64,000 nt of DNA. It comes from Cylindrotheca closterium. Taxonomy: Eukaryota > Bacillariophyta > Bacillariophyceae > Bacillariales > Bacillariaceae. How positions within the stretch are numbered: the stretch's first letter is position 1; each line of letters opens with the position of its first letter. The stretch lies in NCBI GenBank assembly GCA_933822405.4, contig CAKOGP040001781.1, positions 366,076 through 430,075 of the forward strand. Reading direction: 5' to 3'. Shown here one piece after another: positions 9,457 to 18,636 of the stretch. The notes under the pieces were generated by a model. That model saw only the letters and a program-made list of their open reading frames with translations, was not told the DNA's origin and did no database searches. Made by a program: the position numbers and the translations under genes.

Positions 9457-11675
9457 ATTTCTGAAAGCGAGGCCAATTATGATGAAAACCGCGTAGAATC
9501 AGCGCAACCAGATTTAGTTGTCGCGAAAGATGAAGGCAGATGGGTATGGCGACTTCGTTTGTTGGTGGCATTTGTCCTCATGTCTGCTATGATTGCAGTG
9601 TGCGTAGGAGTATACTTGAATGGACGCAGGAATGAACAAGAAAGCTTTGAAAGGGATTTCGAGGGTCTCGTCGACAAGCTTGTCATTTCCTTCGAGTCCG
9701 TCGCGAAACAACGCTTCGGTGCCATCGAAATATTCGTCTCTGGTGTTACTGTGACTGCAAACCAAACTTGGCCTTTCGTCACTCCTCAGGAATATACGAG
9801 ACGAGCCACAGCGGTGCATGAGATGGCAGCTCTTTTGTATTCAATTATGCTCGTGAGAGTCACGGATGATCAACGAACCGAATGGGAGGAGTATACGGCG
9901 GCAAATCAAGATTGGAAAAGAGAAGGCATGGCGTTCTTGATGAGCATGGACCCAGCTGACATCGTCGCGGCACCAATGTCGCCAACAATAATGGACAAAG
10001 ATACTACCCATGATGTGAGAGTTATTGATGCAGGTCCTGGACCATATTTTGTCAGCTGGATGACGAACCCTGTCAACAACGGGACAGCAACGAATGACAA
10101 CTTCTACAGAGATTCAGAGCACCGAGCAAACATGGATTATGTTATTGCCAACAAGAGACCTGCGTTTGGACCTAGCTTTGACTACGTTGATCCAGCTACG
10201 CCAAAGGACGATAGATACAATATATACCGAGCAGCGTCAGATTTGGAATATCAAGGTGACCCAACTGCTGTAGTCCAATTTCCAAGTAAGTCTTGTGCGG
10301 TCGTATGCAAACGAGAATGTGTTGCAACAACTTGAATTTACATTTGACATCTCGAATGTGGAACTTTCACACTACAGTCTATGATACACTGGGCCGAGGT
10401 CGCTCTGTTGTTGCCATTTTCTTCACCATCGTCTACTGGAGAACTTACTTCGACGGCCTTTTACCAAACGGAGCCGATGGTATCTATGTCATCCTCGAAA
10501 ACACGTGTGGACAGCAGTATACCTACCAAGTCGATGGGCTCGAAGCGAAATTCTTTGGTCACGGTGACCTTCATTCTCCCAAATATGATTACCTGTCGAA
10601 GGGGACGGATATAGATTTGATCTTTGATTTCGCAGCAGAGCAGGATGAGGATCCTAGTTGTCACTACAGCATCCGAGTGTATCCTTCTGACGAATTTCGA
10701 GACCGCTACGAGACATCCGAGCCTTTGCTGTTTGCAATCATTCTTGCTGCCGTTTTTGTGTTCACAGCTGCAGTCTTTCTCTTATACGACTATATGGTAG
10801 AACGACGACAGAAAGCGGTCATGAAATCGGCACTTCAGTCTGGAAAACTCGTACAATCCCTCTTCCCAGCGGCTGTCAGGGACCGCTTGTATGAAGAACA
10901 AGAAGCAAAAAATAAGTCTTCCACATGGCAGGCAGAAAAGAACCCAGGTGAAAACCACAAGGAGGCCATTGCCAGCGAGTACCCCGATACCACCATCTTC
11001 TTCGCCGACCTCGTTGGTTTCACCAAATGGAGTGCAACTAGGACACCAGTTGAGGTGTTTCAGCTATTGGAAGCTTTGTATGGCGAGTTTGACACCATCG
11101 CAAATAAGCGAGATGTCTTCAAAGTTGAGACTATCGGCGACTGCTACGTGGCAGTCACCGGACTTCCAAATCCGCAAGAAAGTATGTTTGGAGCTATATG
11201 TCCGACTTTTCTTCGACATTTCTTGAAATGAATGCAGACCACTAACGCTTCTTTTTGCTTTCTTCTTTCAGAACATGCAGAGATCATGGTGAAGTTTTCT
11301 GTCGACTGTCTTGCAAAAATGAGAAATATAGTTTTGTCACTGGTGGCAACCTTGGGAGAGGATACGGCAGCCCTGGCCATGCGTGTAGGCCTGCACAGTG
11401 GTCCAGTCACAGGGGGTGTTCTTCGCGGACAAAAGTCTAGGTATCAGCTCTTTGGAGATACTGTGAATACTGCGTCAAGGATGGAGAGCAATGGAATGAG
11501 TGGCAAGATCCATGTGTCCCAATCCACAGCTGATGAGCTAGTGAAATTAGGTCGGTCTTCATGGCTAGTGGCTTGTGACGAGAAGCTACCCATAAAGGGG
11601 AAGGGTGACATGCAGACATATTTCGTCCAACCAAGCAGCCAGACCAATTCGGTGTCGCGGCAGTCGTCGAGTTAA
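9385..11675 (+). CDS. receptor-type class III nucleotide cyclase with CHASE-like ectodomain, copy 2
   Basis: Exons 9385-10285, 10378-11181 and 11272-11675 (introns 92 and 90 nt), 702 aa. TM1 is at about 58-78, a CHASE-like ectodomain at about 90-400 (with RRATAVHEMAAL, GLLPNGADGIYV, ENTCGQQYTY), TM2 at about 417-437, and the cyclase domain from 503. Metal Asp 511 and 555, Asn 634 and Arg 638 are present. The purine-recognition positions read Glu 551 (guanylyl-cyclase-like) and Gln 627 where guanylyl cyclases usually have Cys, so cAMP versus cGMP cannot be decided from sequence. It is preceded by a relic of the membrane-protein gene, showing descent from a duplicated block. Confidence 0.9.
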
Positions 11676-12102
11676 CAGTGTTATGTTTGAAAAAGGGGTC
11701 CATCCAAACAGAATGCGTAATCAATAAGTTCCGAACATGAAAGTTGAAGTACACTTGTGTAATAGTCTGCTTGTAGTGGGTTTTGCGATTGCAGGATCAT
11801 GCACGATGGTGATGGTGATGCCCAATAGATGGGATTCATTCTTGCAAATCTGAATTTTGTGTGTGGTGGGACACGCATGTATTATTATATGTAATTAGCA
11901 TGCATGATATCAGACTCACTCGAAGGCCGTTGATTGGCTGAAATTGAATATCTGCGGTAAGATTACGAAACAGGATTGGCCTGGAAAATAAGTATTACAG
12001 TGTGGATGCCCTTCATCATGAGCATTGCACTGCGATATAAATGATATGACGGGTATTATGTTCAATGTTTGGATTTCAAAATTTTCTCGCAAGCGAAAGC
12101 TG

Positions 12103-12110
12103 TGACGTCA
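12103..12110. promoter_or_regulatory. CRE-like palindrome TGACGTCA
   Basis: Perfect TGACGTCA, 340 bp before the start at 12451 and 430 bp after the end of cyclase 2. TGACGT elements are known bZIP/cAMP-response sites in diatom CO2-responsive promoters. The site is seen; function here is inferred from proximity only. Confidence 0.35.
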
Positions 12111-12346
12111 CTTATTTCGATGTCATTGTGTAAAAAATTGGACGGTGCAACCAAGAGGTGCAACAAGACATGTACGAGTATTTAAGATGTGCATATGCGG
12201 TCACACATACAGTACATTATATAAAATGATAAATGCGCCTTTACAAAATAATAGAAGCTCAATCAGTGCAGGAAGATAGATCTGAAACAGCAAATGAGCA
12301 TGAGTATCCGCGGTCTGTTCAAGTCCCAAGATCCATCTAGGTATCT

Positions 12347-12390
12347 GGTACCGTACCATACCAGGTACCCTGGTACGTGCTGTACTGGTA
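12347..12390. repeat. GGTACC-type palindrome cluster
   Basis: Overlapping TGGTACC, CCAGGTACC, CTGGTACG and ACTGGTA units about 60 bp before the start at 12451. One of many similar clusters in 5' flanks of this window. Confidence 0.7.
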
Positions 12391-12450
12391 GCTATTCATA
12401 CGTTGGGGGACGCTTTCATTATTGGCTTGTATTGACCTCACAACGCAACA

Positions 12451-14619
12451 ATGATGGAAGACGAGGAGGATAACGAGCCGCTGCTGCCAACAGGTCAGCC
12501 AGATAACCACCATCCATCACTTCTCCTTCCAACGACAGAACAGGAACAATCGGTTCCCGAAGTTGCAACTTTCTACGAACAGGGAAAACGATGGTTCCTT
12601 CCGTTTCGATATGCGATGAAAGTCGCAGCAGCCAATGTTTTCTGCTCCATTTTGGTGTTGGTATTGCTCCATGTTCCCACGGAATACATTGCTGGACACT
12701 ACAGTGGAAGGCATGGCGATCCAACCTGGGAAACCCAATTTCAAATTCGGGGCCAACTGAGTGTAGGTCTGGCAATTTCCCTCTTTCAAAATCTTTGGAA
12801 CGCCAATATCTGTTGGAATGGGGCAAAGGCACTCGAGAAGCGTGCTGATATTACTATTACTGTCGCTTCCGGTAGTACTCAAGATAATAATCGTCCAAGC
12901 AGTGGGGACGACGAGGAAACGAACTCGGAGGAAGATCGAAGCCGGCAGGTAGACATTATGGAGGTTTCCAGACGAGTGGATTCCATGTTTGGATGCAACC
13001 TTCATCAAAGTGGTAGCAGGAGCTGGACGCCCCAAGCCACATTCTTCGTCTGTCTACTTTACGCCTTGTGTTCACTTTCGACCTGGCAGTTTGTGGAAGG
13101 GAGTGCCGGGTTTCTCCTGCTGCACTTTGGAGTCGCCAATCGAGATTTAATGTCCAAAGGAACCTGTTTTGTGAGCGCTCCCTTTCAAAGTGATGACTTG
13201 CTAATGCACGAAGAGGACGATGAGAGCTCGCTTTGGGCGTTGGAAACATTACCAGAATTTGAATCTTTACCGAGTGGAGTACAAAAGTGGATTGCCAGCT
13301 TCTCTTGGCAGCATAATTGGGTCTCGGGTGATGCTGATTTCAATCGGAGTTTGCCGTTTGTTCCTCTGGTAGATGGATCTGTGGTATTCGCAAAGGCAGT
13401 GCCAGATATTTCTCGGTCCGGAATGCTAGTAATGCTAAATTCAAAAGAAGACCCTCACTCTAGCAGTGTCGTCCTCTACTCATCAAATGCCCATATCCAA
13501 GAATGGGCTCCAACAGCAAACTCCGAGGAAAAGTGCGGCTATGTGTTTAATGATATAACACAACCGCTTTTGTTTGGCTTTCCTTCCACGCCGCCGTACC
13601 ACGCGTGGTGTACCATCTTTCACAAAAACTCGCTTTGTCGCTTGCAGGACGAGGTCTTGTGTCAAAATTCTGCTACAGGACAGGTGGGAAGATTCAAAGC
13701 GTTGGACGACACCGATTCCCGAAACATTTATGGAGGCGGTAGTGGCTGGGCAAAGATTTATGCCACTGAAAATGAATTATGGGTTGCCACCTACAGCAGC
13801 ATTTCCAAAAATAGACGAAGAAGATCGAGTGGTGGCGGCGATACGACGGTGACAACATTGGTTTCTTCGTTCAATATCGATTCCATGACGACTGCAGTTG
13901 TACTTCGCAAAAGCACGACTAACGAAGACTACGAAGAACGCAACAATGGTAGACGACATCGATCATGTGTCAATTTTGATTGGATTCGGACTACGGTATC
14001 GCTGGTGTGCCTTGCATTCCTATCGTGGTACCTATACAAGTTGGAGGTCCCAGCTTGCACTGTACCAGCCGTGACTGGAGTTGCTCTGCTCATACATGCT
14101 CTATTCGACCCCAATGCGGCGGGGCTAATATTGCTTTTTCTGGCTGGTGTATGTTTACACGTCCTTGTGTCTACTAGCTCGAGAAATGCTTGGATACGGA
14201 AGTATGCCTCTCACGAAATGATGGTTTGGGCTTTGTACTCTCTGCAAGTCTCAGCTAGCTGGTGGTTCTGGAGCCAAATTATGTATCTTGACGAGTTGGA
14301 GTTTGACACTTTCATTTCGGTACCAGTTGGGTCTATCTTGCTTGCTGTTGCTACAGCAGTTCTGTTGAATCATCCAATTTTGCAAATCCTGGCTGTAGCT
14401 TTCAGCAGTTTCGGTTTTCTTGGCTTTTTCTTTGTGTTTGCGGGTTTAAATTATCTGTTGGTACCGCTCTTCTTGTTGTCGTTGGCACTGGGTCTTTTCA
14501 GAGGAGGAAGTCTGTTGCAAATGTACCGGGTCCAAATCATTGTTTGCACCCGCAGGCTTTATCTCTACTGCAAGAGACCATGTCGCTCCATTTCAAACCA
14601 ACAGATACGATCGCGATGA
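12451..14619 (+). CDS. polytopic membrane protein with large central domain, unknown function
   Basis: 722 aa, single exon, family not recognised. An acidic head (EDEEDNEPLLP) precedes TM1 at about 55-75. A second hydrophobic stretch lies around 195-225 (FFVCLLYALCSL...GFLLLHFG). Then comes a soluble region of roughly 290 residues rich in Ser and Trp, followed by six or seven hydrophobic helices between about 510 and 705 (SLVCLAFLSWYLY, TGVALLIHAL, AAGLILLFLAGVCLHVLV, GSILLAVATAVLL, FLGFFFVFAGLNYLLVPLFLL). The tail is basic (RRLYLYCKRPCR). No catalytic motif seen. The 3' end is duplicated as a relic at 9079-9330. Confidence 0.8.
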   Translation: MMEDEEDNEPLLPTGQPDNHHPSLLLPTTEQEQSVPEVATFYEQGKRWFLPFRYAMKVAAANVFCSILVLVLLHVPTEYIAGHYSGRHGDPTWETQFQIRGQLSVGLAISLFQNLWNANICWNGAKALEKRADITITVASGSTQDNNRPSSGDDEETNSEEDRSRQVDIMEVSRRVDSMFGCNLHQSGSRSWTPQATFFVCLLYALCSLSTWQFVEGSAGFLLLHFGVANRDLMSKGTCFVSAPFQSDDLLMHEEDDESSLWALETLPEFESLPSGVQKWIASFSWQHNWVSGDADFNRSLPFVPLVDGSVVFAKAVPDISRSGMLVMLNSKEDPHSSSVVLYSSNAHIQEWAPTANSEEKCGYVFNDITQPLLFGFPSTPPYHAWCTIFHKNSLCRLQDEVLCQNSATGQVGRFKALDDTDSRNIYGGGSGWAKIYATENELWVATYSSISKNRRRRSSGGGDTTVTTLVSSFNIDSMTTAVVLRKSTTNEDYEERNNGRRHRSCVNFDWIRTTVSLVCLAFLSWYLYKLEVPACTVPAVTGVALLIHALFDPNAAGLILLFLAGVCLHVLVSTSSRNAWIRKYASHEMMVWALYSLQVSASWWFWSQIMYLDELEFDTFISVPVGSILLAVATAVLLNHPILQILAVAFSSFGFLGFFFVFAGLNYLLVPLFLLSLALGLFRGGSLLQMYRVQIIVCTRRLYLYCKRPCRSISNQQIRSR

Positions 14620-15033
14620 GGCAATAGCCCACTTAGCTATGAACAAACAACCTGCCATCATGTGCTTGGGTTGATACTGCCATGAATCAAAATTACATTG
14701 TTGAATTAAGAATAGAATACAGTATCTTGTCATCTCTTTCTTGTGTCCTTCTGATATCTATGGAACACTCATGGATAGATTTTTGTTCAATAGCCCTTCT
14801 GTACCTTTCAAGCATTTTGTTTTAAATACGGGACCTCAGTGACATCATTTGGTTCCTTCCTTAGGGTGTCTTTGATATTTGCTTAAGTGCCAGCAGGCAG
14901 TCATCTCTTTAAATGCTCCAATTTTCGGGTCAGAATTTTTTGCTTCTCAAATTTTCAGGTACTCATAGCGGCACACGCAAGTGTAATTTAATACCACCAT
15001 ACGTTTCGCAAACGCACTTCTCACAAAAGCACG
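14620..15033. other. intergenic, upstream of cyclase 3
   Basis: 3' flank of the membrane-protein gene (its left part resembles 9243-9305) and leader of cyclase 3; the last 48 bp are identical to the leader of cyclase 2. No gene. Confidence 0.55.
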
Positions 15034-17334
15034 ATGATGTTGGCAAATAAACCAAACGGTTACAGTTCATCAGTCGCTAATACTTCTGAAAAGGAGGTAT
15101 CAGATTTTTCTGAAAGCGAGGCTAATGATGGTGGAAACCGTGTAGAATCAGCGCAACCAGATTTAGTTGTCGCGAGAGATGAAAGCAAATGGGTATGGCG
15201 AATGCGTTTGTTGGTGGCGTTTGTCCTCATGTTTGCTATGATTGCAGTGTGTGTAGGAGTGTACATCGACGGACGCAATAGTGAGCAAGAAAATTTTGAA
15301 AAAGACTTCGAGGGACTAGTCGACAAGTTGGTGGTTTCCTTCGAGTCCATGGTGAAACAACGATTTGGAGCGATAGACCTTTTCTTCTCCGATGTGACTG
15401 TGAGTGCAAATGAGTCTTGGCCTTTCGTCACTCCGCCGGAATATACAAGACGAATGAAAGCGGTTCATGAGATGGCAGCGCTTTTTCTGTCATCAGTGCT
15501 CGTGAGAGTCACGGATGATCAACGAACTGAATGGGAGGAGTATGCGGTGGCAAATCAAGATTGGAAACGAGATGGCATGGCGTTCTCGATGGGCATGGAC
15601 CCAGCAGACATCGTCGCGGCACCAATACCACCCACAATAATGGACAAAGATACTTTCCCTGATGAGATAGTTGTTGATCAAGGTCCTGGGCCATATTTTG
15701 TTATGTGGACGATGCATCCGGTTACCAACAGCACAATGCCGAGCAAGAACATGTACAGAGATCCGGAGCACCGACCGATCATGGATTATGTCGTTGCCAA
15801 CAGGAGACCTGCATTTGGAGCCAGCTCTGACTACACTGATCCGGGTACGCCAAAGGTCGGTAGATACATCAGGTTCCAACAAGCTGATAATTGGGAATAT
15901 CAAGATGACCCAGTTGCTTTTCTCCAATATCCGAGTAAGTATATTGGTCGTACTGGTAAACGAAATCGTGTTGCACTACCGGGCGCTTACAGTATATTAC
16001 TCGATTTCTCAAACTTATACACTACAGTCTACGATAAACTGGGCGAAGATCGCTCTGTTGTTGCCATTTTCTTTACCACCGTCTACTGGAGAACATACTT
16101 CAATGGCCTTTTGCCCAACGGTGCTGATGGTATATATGTCATCCTGGAAAACACATGTGGGCAACAGTATACCTACCAAGTTGATGGGCTCGAGGCTAGG
16201 TTTGTTGGTCGCGGTGACCTTCATTCTTCCGAGTATGATTATCTATCACGACAGTCGAACATTGACTTGATCTTTGATTATGAACCAGGAACAGCTGGGC
16301 AGGATGACGATCCTAGTTGTCACTACAGCATCCGAGTATATCCGTCTGATGAATTTCGAAACCGCTACGAAACATCCGAGCCTCTACTATTTGCAATCAT
16401 TCTTGCTGCCGTTTTTGTGTTCACAGCTGCATTCTTTCTCTTATACGACTTTATGGTAGAAAGACGACAGAAGGCGGTCATGAAATCGGCACTGCAGTCC
16501 GGAAAGCTTGTACATTCCTTGTTCCCCGAGGCTGTCAGGGATCGCTTGTATGAGGAACAAGAAGCGAAAAGCAAGGCTGCAACATGGGAAGCAGAAGGTA
16601 ACAATAATGGTGTGGTTGACCAGAAGCAGGCCATTGCTAGCGAGTACCCTGGGACCACAATCTTCTTCGCTGACATCGTCGGATTCACCAAGTGGAGTGC
16701 AACTAGAACTCCAGTTGAGGTATTTCAATTGCTGGAGGCTTTATATGGCGAGTTTGACACCATTGCCAACAAACGAGGTGTCTTCAAAGTCGAAACTATC
16801 GGCGACTGCTACGTGGCAGTCACTGGACTTCCAAATCCGCAAGAAAGTATGTGTGGAGTTGTCTTCTGATGTGATCTGAGACGAATGGAGCATACTAACG
16901 CTTCTTTTTGCTTTCTTCTTTCAGGACATGCCGAGATCATGGTAAAGTTTTCTGTCGATTGTCTTGCAAAAATGAGAAATGTGATTCTTTCATTGGTGGA
17001 CTCATTAGGAGAGGATACAGAAAACTTGTCGATGCGTGTAGGTCTTCACAGTGGACCAGTTACTGGAGGTGTTCTTCGCGGACAAAAGTCTAGGTTCCAG
17101 CTCTTTGGAGATACTGTGAATACAGCATCAAGGATGGAGAGCAATGGAATGAGTGGCAAGATCCATGTGTCCCAATCCACAGCTGATGAGCTAGTGAAGC
17201 TAGGTCGGTCTACATGGTTAGCGGCTTGTGACGAGAAGTTACCAGTCAAAGGGAAGGGTGATATGCAGACATATTTTGTCCAGCCCAGCAGCTTGACCAT
17301 GTCGGTATCACGCCATTCCTCCAGTTACAATTGA
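15034..17334 (+). CDS. receptor-type class III nucleotide cyclase with CHASE-like ectodomain, copy 3
   Basis: Exons 15034-15934, 16028-16846 and 16925-17334 (introns 93 and 78 nt), 709 aa. Same layout as copy 2: acidic head, TM1, CHASE-like ectodomain, TM2 (LLFAIILAAVFVFTAAFFLL), and a cyclase domain with FFADIVGFTKWS, KVETIGDCYVAV, KSRFQLFGDTVNTASRMES. The first intron is 93 nt, a multiple of three, and has no stop, so a retained-intron isoform with 31 extra residues in the ectodomain is possible; the donor and acceptor match those of the other two copies, so splicing is expected. The pair Glu/Gln at purine-recognition positions is the same as in copies 1 and 2. Confidence 0.9.
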
Positions 17335-17636
17335 TAATAGATAGTGAAAACATTCCGAATAAGTAGTGATCCATACATAGGACAAGGCACAATATGCAAA
17401 CTCAGGTAAAGTTTCTTCAGATGATGATCAATTGTCAAATTGTAATGTTAAAAACATTACTACTTTAGTTTTGGCTTTGATACCCTTCCTCGCTGAATTC
17501 CAAACGTGCGACAATCACATCAGCTTCAATGACTGCAGGACTCAAAACTCAAAACTTGAAACATCTGCATCAGCATAAAACATGAAGATGCGACGAAAAC
17601 CCCATCGTCACGCAGCCGAAAGAAACTCAAAAGATA
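17335..17636. other. intergenic
   Basis: 3' flank of cyclase 3 and 5' flank of the nucleotidyltransferase gene; nothing recognised. Confidence 0.5.
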
Positions 17637-18512
17637 ATGACAATCGATTCTAAAGAAGAAATCCATTGCCGCGTTGTCAAGGAACTGCGTCAACACTTGA
17701 ACAACAGTGGACGTGGGCTGACCAATATTTTGCAGATTGCTGTGTGTGGTAGTAGTGGGAAAGGGATTGCTTCGGATCAATCTGACTTTGATGTGAAAGT
17801 CCTGCTGCTCCACCCACAAAAATGCTATTTGTTGCAAAAGGTGAAGGAGTCTTGGCATTCTACCTTTTCCTTCGAATACAATGAAGAAGATGAAACAGAT
17901 AATAATGTCACAACAACTACAATTGAGATCGACGCCACGTTTATTGACTACCTTCGCATGATCAAATACATCAGCAAGTCCGACATGACCGCCTATGAAA
18001 TGTTTGCAGGCGATGTCATATATACAACTCCTGAAGCCAAAGTCCTTGACGAGCTTTGGAAACAGGCCTACTTGCCCGCGGTCTTGGCCCGGCAATACAC
18101 TGGGCTCTTGAATCTCTACCTTAGGAAACCTCGAAAGACAGATGAGAACCAAGGCTCTAATGGAAGGTCCAACAAGATTGCTTTCGAAGCAGTATATTTG
18201 GAACACAAGCTAAGGTTTATTGAAAAGCATGGAACATCCGAAATTCCTCCGTTCAAGGCATTCGAGCTAATCCAAAGGTCTGACACTACAAGCGAGGAAC
18301 AGCAATGGGCCAAAGACTTGTTGAAAGCTCGACGTGAGCAAAAGAATAAAGACGTCGATAGCAAGCACATTGAAAAGTTTGGCTCTTTTGTCCGGCAGCC
18401 TACTCTTGGCAATAAGATCAAGATAGTATGGGATGCTGATCCAAAGGATCGCGAAAGACTACGGCAACAGCTCGAGGACATGTTCTTGGATGCAATCACA
18501 GAGAGGCAGTAA
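17637..18512 (+). CDS. RlaP/YcgL-like predicted nucleotidyltransferase
   Basis: 291 aa. Near the N-terminus, CGSSGKGIASDQSDFDVK (residues 37-54) fits the nucleotidyltransferase pattern of a GS motif followed by a metal-binding D-x-D (Asp 50 and Asp 52). A third acidic position may lie in EIDATFIDY. The following helix region (YLRMIKYISKSDMTAYEMFAGDVIYTT) resembles the layout of the RNA-ligase-associated RlaP/YcgL group. The C-terminal third is charged and helical. Substrate unknown. Assignment rests on motif layout only, so a more distant nucleotidyltransferase family is possible. It converges on the kinase-like gene, whose 3' end lies 125 bp away. Confidence 0.65.
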   Translation: MTIDSKEEIHCRVVKELRQHLNNSGRGLTNILQIAVCGSSGKGIASDQSDFDVKVLLLHPQKCYLLQKVKESWHSTFSFEYNEEDETDNNVTTTTIEIDATFIDYLRMIKYISKSDMTAYEMFAGDVIYTTPEAKVLDELWKQAYLPAVLARQYTGLLNLYLRKPRKTDENQGSNGRSNKIAFEAVYLEHKLRFIEKHGTSEIPPFKAFELIQRSDTTSEEQQWAKDLLKARREQKNKDVDSKHIEKFGSFVRQPTLGNKIKIVWDADPKDRERLRQQLEDMFLDAITERQ

Positions 18513-18636
18513 GAATATAGAATAGATTCTTTCTTATTTTCTTATGTAGCAGCAGAGCATATTAATAGCTGTCCCTTTGTATATACAATCGGAGTGGCAC
18601 AACGCCATCATCCATCAAGCTTAGTGACCTGAATTT

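Larger units (their letters stand above)
11676..12450. other. intergenic, upstream of membrane-protein gene
   Basis: No gene seen. Contains a perfect CRE-type palindrome at 12103-12110 and a GGTACC-rich cluster at 12347-12390, described separately. Confidence 0.5.
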
